NCBI RefSeq assembly: GCF_000195575.1
Contig: NC_015391.1
Coordinates: forward strand, 1,294,501 to 1,358,500
Origin: Carnobacterium sp. 17-4
GTDB lineage: Bacteria > Bacillota > Bacilli > Lactobacillales > Carnobacteriaceae
Direction of reading: 5' to 3'
DNA: 64,000 nucleotides
Part shown: positions 1-9,396 of the stretch, one piece after another
Layout of the letters: every line of letters starts with the position of its first letter
Numbering within the stretch: the first letter of the stretch is position 1
Program-made: the position numbers and the translations under genes
The notes under the pieces: model-generated
The model's input: the letters and a program-made list of their open reading frames with translations, nothing else
The model's database searches: none
What the model was told of the DNA's origin: nothing

Positions 1-327
1 GCTCAATTTAAAGGTGGCAAAGCGGTGGCTACAAGTGCAGGTGTTTTATTAGCCTACAACCCACCATTCTTTATTTACAGTGTGTGTCTATTCTTAGTCT
101 TATTATTCTTAACCAGAATGGTAAGTCTGTCAAGTATGATCTCATTACCACTCATTACCCTTTCGAGTTTATTTATCGGGGATTGGATCTTAACAACAAT
201 TGCGTTTATCTTGACCCTCTTTATTATTTATAGACATCGAGAAAATATTAAACGTATCCGGAATGGTACAGAAAGTAAAGTTCCATTTGGTTTAGGGTAT
301 AAAAAAGACGAGAAAGATTCTTTTTAA
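1..327 (+). CDS. plsY: Glycerol-3-phosphate acyltransferase PlsY, 3' part
   Basis: The open frame runs in from the left window edge and gives the last 108 residues. PlsY is a membrane enzyme that transfers an acyl group from acyl-phosphate to glycerol-3-phosphate, the first acylation of phospholipid synthesis. Seen here: the conserved loop FKGGKAVATSAG at the extreme left, two or three hydrophobic membrane segments, and the C-terminal motif HRENIKRIRNGTE followed by a basic cytosolic tail. The true start lies outside the window; the GTG at position 25 is internal. The gene ends at a strong terminator and converges with the epimerase gene. Confidence 0.9.
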   Translation, partial: AQFKGGKAVATSAGVLLAYNPPFFIYSVCLFLVLLFLTRMVSLSSMISLPLITLSSLFIGDWILTTIAFILTLFIIYRHRENIKRIRNGTESKVPFGLGYKKDEKDSF

Positions 328-342
328 TAGAACGTAACATCA

Positions 343-375
343 AAGGAACTGGGACATCATGTCTCAGTTCCTTTT
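343..375 (+). terminator. Intrinsic terminator of plsY
   Basis: A 13-bp stem (AAGGAACTGGGAC against GTCTCAGTTCCTT, one G-U pair) with a 5-nt loop runs straight into a T-run, 16 bp after the plsY stop codon. Confidence 0.85.
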
Positions 376-384
376 TGTCTGCAT

Positions 385-1260
385 TTAAGTTAGAGAGATC
401 GTATAGTTAGCAGAAAATGACTCTGCACCCTCTAGTTGTTGTATACCAAGTTTGTCATTCAACTCACCTGTAAACTCACTTGAATCTGCAATCCCATACC
501 ACGGCTCAATACAAACAAAAGGAGCCTCTTTTTTAGGAGGGGACCAAATACCTGTATAGGGAAAGCCTTCAAAAGTGATTGATACGGAATGAGTTGTTTT
601 TTCAGAGTTGATTGAAAAAACATTTTTTCCTTTGGTTTCATAAATCAAAGCGTCATTATCAAATAAAGCTCTTTTTAAGTCGATCTCTGTATTGGTTTGA
701 GCTAATGTGGTACTTTCTAAGTCTAAGTATGGACCGACTAATGGAATTTGACGGCGAGATCGTCTAGGTAAGAAAGCTAAATAGTAATCTTCAAACGTGG
801 TATTACTAGTCAGTGGAACATTGAATCCAGGATGGCCTCCAATAGAAAAATACATTACTTCAGATTCGTCTGTGTTTTTTACAAAATAGCTGACGTTAAC
901 CGTGTTTTTTTTCAGGGTATACGTTAACGATAATTGAAAATCAAATGGATAGTGTTCTTTTGTTTGCAATGAAGAAGTGGTCGTTAACCGCACAGTCGTC
1001 TCTGTTTGTTCTTCTACTTGAAAATCACTGTCTCTTGCAAATCCGTGTTGATTTAATGCATAGGTTTTTCCATTGTAACGATATTCATCATTTTTTAAAC
1101 GCCCAACAATTGGAAATAAAACAGGAGCTTTTCTACCCCAAAAATCTGGGTCTCCTTGCCATAAGTATTCTAACCCTTCATCTGTACGTTTGATACTTTG
1201 AAGTTCAGCACCCTTTGTAGAAATAGATACCGTTAACAGCTCATTCTTTAATGTGATCAA
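385..1260 (-). CDS. Aldose 1-epimerase family protein (LacX-like)
   Basis: About 291 residues of the galactose mutarotase-like fold. Visible family features are the N-terminal LKNELLTVSIS strand, GAELQSI, YLWQGDPDFWGRKAPVLFPIVGRL, a central HPGFNVPL and a C-terminal FVCIEPWYG. LacX-like proteins are thought to act on sugar or sugar-phosphate anomers, but the substrate is not known. Start: the frame continues upstream to 1284, but that stretch contains the AGGAGG ribosome binding site, so the TTG at 1260, 9 nt after it, is chosen. It converges with plsY and lies downstream of codY, separated from it by a terminator. The family is clear; the biological role is not. Confidence 0.8.
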   Translation of the reverse strand: MITLKNELLTVSISTKGAELQSIKRTDEGLEYLWQGDPDFWGRKAPVLFPIVGRLKNDEYRYNGKTYALNQHGFARDSDFQVEEQTETTVRLTTTSSLQTKEHYPFDFQLSLTYTLKKNTVNVSYFVKNTDESEVMYFSIGGHPGFNVPLTSNTTFEDYYLAFLPRRSRRQIPLVGPYLDLESTTLAQTNTEIDLKRALFDNDALIYETKGKNVFSINSEKTTHSVSITFEGFPYTGIWSPPKKEAPFVCIEPWYGIADSSEFTGELNDKLGIQQLEGAESFSANYTISLT

Positions 1261-1319
1261 TTTTATCTGCCTCCTCATTTGCAACTCATTCTTTCTATTG
1301 TTACGGAATTATACGGATG

Positions 1320-1361
1320 TAAAAAAGCAATCCTTTAATACTGTTAAGTTAAAGGATTACT
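1320..1361 (-). terminator. Terminator of the dprA-to-codY cluster
   Basis: A hairpin with arms AATCCTTTAA and TTAAAGGATT is followed on the minus strand by a run of six or more T residues. It lies 20 bp after the codY stop codon. Confidence 0.75.
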
Positions 1362-1380
1362 TTTTATACTTTAAAATTCA

Positions 1381-2190
1381 TTAATAGATCGATTCTTTCT
1401 CTAATGCATCAATAAATTTTTCATTCTGTACTTTAATATAGGTGCCTTTCATTCCTAATGATCTGGATTCAATAATGCCGCCAGATTCTAACTTACGCAA
1501 GGCATTAACAATGACCGAACGGGTGATTCCAACTTTATCCGCCACATTAGAAGCTGTTATGCGACCTTCAGTACCATCTAATTCTTCAAAAATAGCCTTG
1601 ATAGCCTTTAGTTCACTATAAGACAGCGTCTTGATCGCCATCTGAACAGTTGCCGTATTGCGAGCAGATTCAGCGATTTGAGTAGACTTCTTAAATAAAA
1701 TCTCTATTCCAACAACCGTTGCTGCATGCTCACCCAAGATTAAATCAGCGTCGTCAAACACTGGTTGCAAACGTGCGAGTAAAAGTGTCCCTAATCGCTG
1801 CCCTGCTACAAAAACAGGAATGACTGTTGTCAAGCCTTCTACAAACATATCTCTTGTTTCAATTGGAAAGACGGTATAGTCACTTTCAATATCAATATTG
1901 GCTCTTGTTTCATAAATTTCTAACATACTGCGTGTATACTTTTCGGAGAATTTTTCATCCACGAGCATTTGTTTCACACGTTCGTTATTGATTTCATGTT
2001 TTTCATGATAGCCGAGCAAGTTTCCAGCGTCATCAATCAAATACGTGTTTGCATTAAGAATATCGCCTAATACAATCGCCATATCAGTGAAAGCTAATTT
2101 TCCATCCGTTGACGAATCCTTCTTTACAACGCCACCCTTTGTTTGTAATAGGTAATTAATTTTGCGCATTTTTTGCAGTAAATCATTCAT
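1381..2190 (-). CDS. codY: GTP- and branched-chain amino acid-sensing repressor CodY
   Basis: 269 residues, close to the usual 259-260 of CodY. The N-terminal half is the GAF-type effector domain that binds isoleucine, leucine and valine. The C-terminal winged helix-turn-helix is visible around ITASNVADKVGITRSVIVNA and NALRKLESGGIIESRSLGMKG, a signature very specific to CodY. CodY is a cytosolic global repressor of nutrient-uptake and amino acid synthesis genes in low-GC Gram-positives. It is the last gene of the conserved xerC-hslV-hslU-codY order, 21 bp after hslU, and ends at its own terminator. Confidence 0.97.
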   Translation of the reverse strand: MNDLLQKMRKINYLLQTKGGVVKKDSSTDGKLAFTDMAIVLGDILNANTYLIDDAGNLLGYHEKHEINNERVKQMLVDEKFSEKYTRSMLEIYETRANIDIESDYTVFPIETRDMFVEGLTTVIPVFVAGQRLGTLLLARLQPVFDDADLILGEHAATVVGIEILFKKSTQIAESARNTATVQMAIKTLSYSELKAIKAIFEELDGTEGRITASNVADKVGITRSVIVNALRKLESGGIIESRSLGMKGTYIKVQNEKFIDALEKESIY

Positions 2191-2211
2191 GAGAAGCCTC
2201 CATCATTCTTT

Positions 2212-3636
2212 TTATAAAATGTAGCGACTTAAATCTTTGTCTTCTACAATGTGTTCAATTTTTTCGTTGACATAATTTTCAGTAATGGTAATGTCTCCCA
2301 TTTGCATATCAGGTGCTTCAAATAATAAATCTTCTAGTAATTTTTCTAAAATCGTATGCAAACGTCTGGCTCCGATATTATCCGTCTCATGGTTTACTTG
2401 ATAAGCAATGTCAGCTAACCGTTCAATCGACTCATACGTAAAAGTGATGTTGACATTTTCAGTCCCTAACATCGCAATATATTGTTTGAGTAACGCATTA
2501 TCTGGTTCTGTTAGAATTTTTACAAAATCTTCTTTAGTTAAATCATCTAACTCTACACGAATAGGGAATCTTCCTTGCAATTCAGGAATTAAATCACTTG
2601 GTTTAGAGACATGGAACGCTCCAGAAGCAATAAATAAGATATGGTCGGTTTGAATTGGACCATATTTTGTGCTAACTTGTGACCCCTCAACGATTGGCAA
2701 TATGTCTCGTTGGACACCTTCTCGAGAGACAGTCCCACTATTTTCATTTTTAGAGGTGATTTTATCAAACTCGTCAATGAAGATAATGCCGGCATTTTGT
2801 GCCAGATCTACAGCCATCGATTGAATGTCTTCTTGATTGACTAATTTAGCTGATTCTTCTTGGATAAACAGTTCAATGGCTTTCTTTACAGTAACCGTAC
2901 GTTTAACTTTTGACTTTGGACGTAAAGCACCTAAAGTTTCATTTAAATCAATACCCATTTGTTCCAATCCGGCACCCATAGGAGAGTTCATTGATTTTTT
3001 TTGACTTTCTACTTGTATCGTCAGTTCCCTTTCATCTAAAAGGCCATTACGAATTTGTTGTTTCATTGTTTCACGGTCTGTCGAAATGGCTTCCGTTACT
3101 TCTTCTTCCTCTTCTTCAGCTTGTGGAGCTAATTGATTAGGATCTACTCCCATATTTTTAAACATCGACTCAAGAGGGTTACTACTAGTGCTTTGTCGTT
3201 TTTCTTTTTTTATCCCCGGTATCAGTATTTTTACAATACGCTCGATTGCATTTTTTTCTGCTCGAGAATAGACTTGTGAGTATTGTTGTTTTTCTACAAT
3301 TTGAATCGAAGCTTCTACTAAATCGCGCACCATAGATTCAACGTCTCGTCCGATGTAGCCGACTTCTGTAAATTTAGTGGCTTCCACTTTTACAAATGGC
3401 GCTCGAACAATGGTAGCTAAACGTCGAGCAATCTCTGTTTTACCAACCCCTGTTGCACCAATCATTAACAAATTTTTAGGTGTGATTTCTTTTTGCATAG
3501 CTTCATCTAATTTTAAACGTCTTTGTCGATTGCGTAAGGCGACAGCAACTGACTTTTTAGCCATTGTTTGTCCAATAATGTATTTATCTAACTCAGCAAC
3601 GATCTCTCTTGGAGTCATGTCTTCTTTAGTCATCAT
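2212..3636 (-). CDS. hslU: ATP-dependent protease ATPase subunit HslU (ClpY)
   Basis: AAA+ unfoldase that feeds substrates to the HslV peptidase. Visible: the N-terminal TPREIVAELDKYIIGQ, Walker A GATGVGKTE near residues 60-68, GYIGRDVESMVRDL, an acidic and variable intermediate domain around residues 150-250, Walker B IIFIDEFDKI, and sensor 2 GARRLHTILEKLLEDLLFE. The C-terminal tail SRYIL is the segment that docks into HslV in this family. 474 residues is slightly longer than the usual 443-470 because of the insert domain. AAGGAG lies 8 nt before the first ATG. It starts 12 bp after hslV. Confidence 0.97.
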   Translation of the reverse strand: MMTKEDMTPREIVAELDKYIIGQTMAKKSVAVALRNRQRRLKLDEAMQKEITPKNLLMIGATGVGKTEIARRLATIVRAPFVKVEATKFTEVGYIGRDVESMVRDLVEASIQIVEKQQYSQVYSRAEKNAIERIVKILIPGIKKEKRQSTSSNPLESMFKNMGVDPNQLAPQAEEEEEEVTEAISTDRETMKQQIRNGLLDERELTIQVESQKKSMNSPMGAGLEQMGIDLNETLGALRPKSKVKRTVTVKKAIELFIQEESAKLVNQEDIQSMAVDLAQNAGIIFIDEFDKITSKNENSGTVSREGVQRDILPIVEGSQVSTKYGPIQTDHILFIASGAFHVSKPSDLIPELQGRFPIRVELDDLTKEDFVKILTEPDNALLKQYIAMLGTENVNITFTYESIERLADIAYQVNHETDNIGARRLHTILEKLLEDLLFEAPDMQMGDITITENYVNEKIEHIVEDKDLSRYIL

Positions 3637-3648
3637 TTAGTTCACTCC

Positions 3649-4188
3649 TTATAGTTCTTCAACAATAATATTGTGATTCGTAAATACACAGATGTCTGCA
3701 GCAGTTGTTAAGCTTTCTTGAGCAATTTGAGCTGCTGTTAAATCTTTCCCAAGTTTTTTTAACGCTCGTCCAGCAGCAAGTGCAAAGTTTCCACCTGACC
3801 CAATGGCTAATATTCCATCGTCTGGCTGGATAACTTCTCCGCCACCTGATACCATCAACATCTCTTCTTTGTTCATTACGATCAGTAACGCTTCAAGTTT
3901 TTGCATTGCACGATCAGAACGCCATTCTTGAGCCAATTCTACAGCTGCACGAGTTAGATTTCCCTTGTATTCATGTAATTTGGCTTCGAATTTTTCTTCT
4001 AGAGTAAAAGCATCCGCAACACTCCCAGCAAACCCGACCAACACTTCATCGTTATAAATGCGACGAACTTTTCGAGCAGTGCCTTTCATGATTACTTGTT
4101 CGCCCATAGTTACTTGACCGTCTCCGGCCATTGCACATTTTCCATTATGCTGAATAGCAAAAATAGTTGTTGCATGAAATTCTGTCAT
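3649..4188 (-). CDS. hslV: ATP-dependent protease peptidase subunit HslV (ClpQ)
   Basis: Proteasome-like peptidase of 179 residues that assembles with HslU. The conserved N-terminus HATTIFAI supplies the nucleophilic threonine (residue 7 or 8 as translated, exposed after processing). Also visible are [36 protein letters not shown] and the C-terminal [17 protein letters not shown]. The start reads [10 protein letters not shown], so, as in Listeria, several residues precede the catalytic threonine. It lies 31 bp after xerC and directly before hslU, the standard order. Confidence 0.97.
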   Translation of the reverse strand: MTEFHATTIFAIQHNGKCAMAGDGQVTMGEQVIMKGTARKVRRIYNDEVLVGFAGSVADAFTLEEKFEAKLHEYKGNLTRAAVELAQEWRSDRAMQKLEALLIVMNKEEMLMVSGGGEVIQPDDGILAIGSGGNFALAAGRALKKLGKDLTAAQIAQESLTTAADICVFTNHNIIVEEL

Positions 4189-4219
4189 TGTTTTTTTCCT
4201 CCAGTCAATTATCCAAACC

Positions 4220-5120
4220 TTAGGCTCTTGGATGAAATTGGCGATAATTTTTTTGTAAAAGATCCTTAGTCACATGAGCATAAATCTGAGTTGAAGATAA
4301 ACTCGCATGGCCCAATAGTTCTTGAACAGTCCGCATATCAGCTCCATTATTCAATAAATGGGTCGCAAAGGAATGACGCAACATATGCGGATGGATATCA
4401 GAAGTTAAGCTGCTTCTTTTAATTACTTGGTTTAGGACATATTCGATACCAGTAGCCGTTATTGGGTCACCATGATGATTAACAAATAAAAAATCATGAA
4501 TCCGTTTGTGTTTTGTCATTAAAGGAGTACGGCTCTTTTCCATATAATCGCGAATAGCAACAGCCGCATAATGGCCAAATGGAACATAACGCTCTTTATT
4601 CCCCTTACCACGGATCAATAAGACACTTAATTCAAAATCAATGTCTTTTAACTTAATGCCACTACATTCGCTCACTCGTATACCAGTACCATACAGCACT
4701 TCGAGGATGGCTTCATTACGAAAATCTAGCGGGCCATCTCCTTTTACTGCTTCAAATAAAGCATCCATTTCTTTTTCATAAAAAAACTTAGGCAAACGAA
4801 GCGTTTTCTTTTTGAGATGGACATAAGAAAACGGATTGTCTTTAACTAGCTGATTTTTTAATAAGAATTGATAAAAATGCGCGTAAGCTCGAAATCTTTC
4901 TTGAAATACTGTTTCGACTTAACCCTTGTTCATTTAATTCACCTAAATAGATACGTACATCCTGAAGAGTCACGCTATTAAAATCCGTATCCCCTGTTTG
5001 ATTTAAAAATAATTCAAAATGAGTGATATCTTCTTGATACGCTTTTTTAGTCAGCTCAGAATAGTGTCTTTCAATAATCAAATACTGTAAGAATGTCTCT
5101 TTAATCGTTTGATCTATCAA
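4220..5120 (-). pseudogene. xerC: Site-specific tyrosine recombinase XerC, frameshifted
   Basis: XerC resolves chromosome dimers at dif with XerD. Two frames together encode a full protein of about 300 residues. The N-terminal SAM-like core-binding part lies at about 4878-5120 and the catalytic domain at 4220 to about 4873. Catalytic residues are all present: R in GTGIRVSE, HxxR in HPHMLRHSF, and H and Y in [16 protein letters not shown]. The break is a run of five T residues (minus strand, 4873-4877): with four, the frame reads [12 protein letters not shown] without interruption; with five it hits a stop 15 codons later. The start is the TTG at 5120 behind GGAGGG. This may be a real pseudogene or a homopolymer sequencing error. 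Confidence 0.85.
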
Positions 5121-5285
5121 GAATAATCCCTCCACTCCTACAACAAAGCTACTTTATCATACAAATATTTAGATTACAATCGATTAAGATTTAAATTAAT
5201 TGAATTTTAAAACAATTCAGCTATTTTTAAACAATCGTTATTAAATATGGATGAATTTATGAAGGACTCTTGACTTAGATGCAAA

Positions 5286-5332
5286 AATACTAGTTAAGTG
5301 AGAGCCATTTCTACTCAAACTTAACTAGTATT
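5286..5332 (-). terminator. Terminator of topA
   Basis: Perfect 14-bp arms (AATACTAGTTAAGT against ACTTAACTAGTATT) enclose a 19-nt loop. On the minus strand the structure is followed by TTTTT. It lies 18 bp after the topA stop codon and separates topA from xerC. Confidence 0.75.
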
Positions 5333-5349
5333 TATTTTATTTAGCTATT

Positions 5350-7427
5350 TTATTTTTGGACTTCTTCTTTATAATCACAATTGCTGCAGATGACTTGCTT
5401 GCTGCCTTTTGCTTTTTTCTCTACTAAATAATGTTCGCATTTCGGACAGCTGCGTCCAACTGGTTTATCCCATGATACAAATTCGCATGTTGGGTAACGG
5501 TCACAGCCATAAAAAATACGATTTTTCTTTGATTTCCGTTCAATTACATGCCCTTCACCACATACTGGACAAGCTACACCTATTTCTTTCACAATGGGTT
5601 TAGTGTTACGGCAATCCGGAAAATTACTGCATGCATAAAATTTTCCATAACGACCCAACTTAATCACCATTGGATGTCCGCAAAGCTCACAGTCAAATCC
5701 GGCTGGCTCATCTTTGATCTGAACTTTTTCCATATTCTCTTCTGCTTTTTCGACTTCCACAGCAAATGGTTGATAGAATTGATCAATAACTTTTTCCCAT
5801 TCTTTATTGCCTTCTTCGACTTCATCCAGATTTTTTTCCATATCTGCAGTAAAGTGAACATCCACGATCTGAGGGAAGAACTCATTAATAAGCCCATTCA
5901 CAATCCCCCCCAGTTCGGTTACTTCAAAACGTTTGTTTTGGAGTTTAACATAATACCTACGTTGAATGGTTTCCAATGTTGGAGCATACGTAGAAGGACG
6001 ACCTACACCGTTATCTTCCAGCACACGAATCAATGTCGATTCAGAGAAGCGAGCAGGTGGTTGAGTGAAATGTTGTTTTGGCTCGATATCGATCGACTTA
6101 ACTTTATCGCCTTTTTCCATCTCTGGTAGCAAGTTATCTTTTTCTTCTTTACCTTCATCATTGCCTTCAATATAGACTTTTTGATAACCAGGAAATTTCA
6201 CTTTAGACCCATTCGCTCTAAAGTAAACATCTTTTTGAGCAATATCGACCTTCATGGTATCAAATACAGCAGGTGTCATTTGACTGGCTACCAATCGTGA
6301 CCAAATCAGATTATACAATTTATACTGGTCTTTTGTCAGATACTTTTCAACTTCTTTTGGTGTCCGTAACACGCTGGAAGGACGAATACCTTCATGAGCA
6401 TCTTGGTCGCCTTCAGCTTTTTTTCCAATTCGAGGTTTAGATGCTGCGTATTCTGGTCCAAATTCTTTGATAATGTATTCCGCGGCTTCATTTTTAGCCG
6501 AAAGAGCGATTCTGGTGGAATCGGTACGCATATACGTAATCAAACCGACAGCCCCACCACGGCCTAACGAAATTCCTTCATAAAGTTGTTGAGCAACCAT
6601 CATTGTTTTACGTGTTCTAAAATTTAATTTTCTTGCGGCTTCTTGTTGCAAACTACTTGTCTTAAACGGAAGCGCCGGATTTCTTAACCGTTCCTTTTTC
6701 GTAACTGACATGACTTCGAACTGATCGCCATCCAATTCTTTAATAATTTTTTGGACATCTTCAGCATTGCTCAAGGCTTGTTTTTTTCCTTTTAAACCAT
6801 AAAAATTAGCTTTGAATTTTTTCTTATCTTTTTTGAAATTAGCACCGATTGACCAATACTCTTCCGGTTCAAATCGATTGATTTCATCTTCTCGTTCACA
6901 AATCAGCTTTAACGCTACAGATTGTACTCTCCCTGCACTTAAACCTTTTTTAACTTTTTCCACAAAATTGGACTGATGGTATATCCAACAAGTCTATCTA
7001 ATATTCTTCGAGCTTGTTGTGAATTTACCAAGTCCATATTAATGGAACGTGGTTCTTTGAAGGCATTTTTTACAGCGTCCTTTGTAATTTCATTAAAAAC
7101 CACACGATTTTTGTCTTCTACATCAAGTCCTAATAAAAAGCTTAGATGCCATGCAATTGCTTCCCCTTCTCTATCCGGGTCAGCTGCGAGAAAAACTTTT
7201 TCAGCTTTTTTTGCGTATTTTTTTAATTCCTTGATTAACGGACCTTTTCCTCGTATAGAAATGTACTCAGGTTGGTAATTATTTTCAACATCCACTGCCA
7301 TACGACTTTTAGGAAGATCACGAATATGTCCTAGGCTAGCTACAACTTTATAATTTCGACCTAAATATTTTTCAATTGTTTTTGCTTTAGCAGGTGATTC
7401 TACAATCACCAGGTATTTATATGCCAA
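5350..7427 (-). CDS. topA: DNA topoisomerase I TopA (apparent one-base frameshift)
   Basis: Type IA topoisomerase that relaxes negative supercoils. The first frame (7427 down to 6939) holds the TOPRIM domain: [17 protein letters not shown] and [16 protein letters not shown]. The second frame (6963 down to 5350) continues with [14 protein letters not shown], the active-site tyrosine in [11 protein letters not shown], and three C-terminal zinc ribbons with CxxC pairs. The frames meet at SPILWKK. Adding one A to the run of five at 6955-6959 gives the family-consensus [15 protein letters not shown]. Because topA is close to essential, a sequencing error is most likely; a minus-one slip on the in-phase AAAAAAG (6951-6945) would also rejoin the frames. 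The start is a TTG, 7 nt after AGGAG. Confidence 0.9.
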
Positions 7428-7503
7428 TGAAATGCTCCTCTCAAATGAGCGTAATTTTTTACTAATTCAGTCGTTCTCTAATCTATAATTGAAATCGTTA
7501 ATC

Positions 7504-7533
7504 ATCTTATGCTATCTTTAGGCACTTTGTCAA
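7504..7533 (-). promoter_or_regulatory. Predicted sigma-A promoter of topA
   Basis: Minus strand: -35 TTGACA (7533-7528), 18-nt spacer, -10 TAAGAT (7509-7504). It lies about 77 bp upstream of the topA start codon, and a terminator separates it from dprA. Confidence 0.55.
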
Positions 7534-7654
7534 CCATCCTTATTTATATTTGTGAAAATAGATGGCATATAATAGAAGAAAAAAACAGTTTTCTCCCATT
7601 GAAAACCTTTCCTTTTTTACCATTTCACACTTTTATTCTTGGCACTAAAAAAAA

Positions 7655-7687
7655 CTTCAAAAAAACAGTTGAGCTGTTTCTTTGAAG
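7655..7687 (-). terminator. Terminator of dprA
   Basis: A 14-bp imperfect stem (CTTCAAAGAAACAG with CTGTTTTTTTGAAG on the minus strand) is followed by eight T residues. It lies just downstream of the dprA stop codon. Confidence 0.8.
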
Positions 7688-7702
7688 CGCGCTTTTACTT
7701 TT

Positions 7703-8572
7703 TTATCTATTTAGTTCTTCTAAGATATGCTGTGGCGTTAAGACGCATTTTGCACCATGTAGGATTAGATCATTGGTACCTTCTGAATAAGGATTTGTGA
7801 TGTTTCCAGGCACAGCAAAAACTTCACGGCCCTCTTGCAGGGCTAAATTAGCTGTGATCAAACTGCCACTGCGATACTTAGCTTCAATGACCAATGTGCC
7901 TAATGAAAGGCCCGCAATAATTCGGTTGCGCATCGGAAAATGGTGTTTCAATGGCTTAGTTCCTAATGGGTACTCAGAGATTAGTAAATGATTCTTAGCG
8001 ATTTCTCTTTGCAGCGATTCATTTTCAAAAGGGTAGTAGTGATCTAACCCCGTCCCTATGATGCCAATCGTCCGTCCGCCTAGTTCAATGGTTTTCTGGT
8101 GAACTGCTTTATCAATTCCTTTAGCTAACCCACTTACCGTTGTAATCTCATGACTAATCAATTCAGGCAATAAAAGTGTTAATGCTTTTTCGCCATACGA
8201 ACTAGTCAAGCGAGATCCAACGATGCCAAGTAATTGCTGATTGAGCAACGAAAGATCTCCTTGATAGAATAACAATGCCGGTGGATTATAGATGTTCTTT
8301 AAGTATTCAGGATACGTTTTATCCAAAATAGAAATCCATTTGATTTGCTTATTATCGTACTCGTCCAAGTTTTTCTCTAAATCAACAGCAGCAAAACTAT
8401 CTATAAATAATCTTGTCTTTGTTGAATTTAGTTGGGCACAACTAGCTAGTTCATAAGCGGTTAAATAAGGGTTATCTATTAAGGCTGAGAGCATACGAAT
8501 GCGGCTCGTTGCACCAATTCCTTTACATAAAGTTAAATGAAATAGCATCTGATTTAGACTTGTTGTTTGCAT
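7703..8572 (-). CDS. dprA: DNA-protecting protein DprA (Smf)
   Basis: 289 residues. DprA loads RecA onto incoming single-stranded DNA during natural transformation. A short N-terminal helical part (LCKGIGATSRIRML) is followed by the Rossmann-like DprA core: LGIVGSRLTSSYGEKAL, VSGLAKGIDKAVHQ, GIIGTGLDHYYPFEN, and FPMRNRIIAGLSLGTLVIEA. AAGGAG lies 9-10 nt before the ATG. It heads the conserved dprA-topA-xerC-hslVU-codY order. Presence of dprA alone does not show that the strain is transformable. Confidence 0.95.
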   Translation of the reverse strand: MQTTSLNQMLFHLTLCKGIGATSRIRMLSALIDNPYLTAYELASCAQLNSTKTRLFIDSFAAVDLEKNLDEYDNKQIKWISILDKTYPEYLKNIYNPPALLFYQGDLSLLNQQLLGIVGSRLTSSYGEKALTLLLPELISHEITTVSGLAKGIDKAVHQKTIELGGRTIGIIGTGLDHYYPFENESLQREIAKNHLLISEYPLGTKPLKHHFPMRNRIIAGLSLGTLVIEAKYRSGSLITANLALQEGREVFAVPGNITNPYSEGTNDLILHGAKCVLTPQHILEELNR

Positions 8573-8673
8573 GTCACACTCTCCTTTTCTATTGCGAAAT
8601 GTTCATATTCTATAGATAATTTCCGCAATTAAAGAAGGATGTCATTTTTTACAAAAAAATAACGCAAAAAAAA

Positions 8674-8696
8674 GGCTGGAACAAAAATCCCAGCCT
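8674..8696 (-). terminator. Terminator of the recJ-apt transcript
   Basis: Stem GGCTGG against CCAGCC, followed on the minus strand by eight T residues. It lies about 165 bp beyond the apt stop, so the transcript carries a long 3' UTR that includes the inverted-repeat element at 8700-8860. Confidence 0.7.
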
Positions 8697-8699
8697 CTT

Positions 8700-8855
8700 C
8701 TCTATATACGAATATCTATTCTAAAACGTGCTCCAAAAAGCAGACCCGACGTCCATTTCACGAATAATGCTCGATGGTCAATGACCATACTGCGCGTATT
8801 CGTTCCAATTATTCGGGCCTAAACGCTTTTTGTACCACTCTCCTTTTTTGCTAAA
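8700..8855. repeat. Inverted-repeat-rich intergenic element
   Basis: The stretch between apt and its terminator is more GC-rich and structured than its surroundings. It holds the palindrome TGGTCAATGACCA (8775-8787). Flanking this, CGAATAAT (8761-8768) can pair either with TATTCG (8797-8802) or fully with ATTATTCG (8808-8815). No convincing ORF is present. The form resembles the small interspersed repeats found between genes in lactic acid bacteria, but no second copy occurs in this window, so repeat status is an inference. Confidence 0.35.
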
Positions 8856-8860
8856 TGGTA

Positions 8861-9373
8861 TTAATACTCCATTAAAGCTAAAATATCGTATCCTTTAATT
8901 TTGTCACGACCATTTAAGTCTTTTAATTCAACTAGAAAAGCAGTTCCAACAACTATTCCACCAAGTTTTTCAATCAACTCGATTGTTGCAGCAATCGTTC
9001 CACCCGTTGCTAATAAATCATCACAAACAAGAACTTTTTGACCAGGTTTGATGGCATCTTGATGGATCTGCAAGGTATCTTTTCCGTATTCTAAACCATA
9101 CGTAACTTCAATTGTTTCACGAGGCAACTTCCCTTTTTTACGTGCAGGAGCGAAGCCGATTCCCATTTCATAAGCTACCGGGCAGCCAACAATAAAGCCG
9201 CGCGCTTCAGGGCCAACGATCATTTCAACGCCTTTGTCTTTAGCATATTTCACAATTTCGTTCGTGGCAAAACGGTATGCCTCTCCATCCGCCATTAAAG
9301 GAGAAATGTCACGAAAAATAATGCCTTTTTCAGGAAAATCAGGGACATCTGCAATATATTTTTTTAAATCCAT
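8861..9373 (-). CDS. apt: Adenine phosphoribosyltransferase
   Basis: 170 residues from the chosen start. It converts adenine and PRPP to AMP in purine salvage. Visible: [33 protein letters not shown], and the PRPP-binding loop [13 protein letters not shown]. An upstream in-frame ATG at 9430 exists, but GGAGG lies 10 nt before the ATG at 9373, and this gives the normal family length. It follows recJ by 23 bp, as in many Bacilli where recJ and apt are adjacent. Confidence 0.96.
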   Translation of the reverse strand: MDLKKYIADVPDFPEKGIIFRDISPLMADGEAYRFATNEIVKYAKDKGVEMIVGPEARGFIVGCPVAYEMGIGFAPARKKGKLPRETIEVTYGLEYGKDTLQIHQDAIKPGQKVLVCDDLLATGGTIAATIELIEKLGGIVVGTAFLVELKDLNGRDKIKGYDILALMEY

Positions 9374-9396
9374 TGAAACTTTTCCTCCATTCAATT

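Noticed and set aside
5548-6129. 193-codon plus-strand ORF opposite topA
   Set aside because: It lies fully antisense to conserved TopA sequence, has no ribosome binding site, and its composition (many His, Phe, Ile) is that of a shadow frame.
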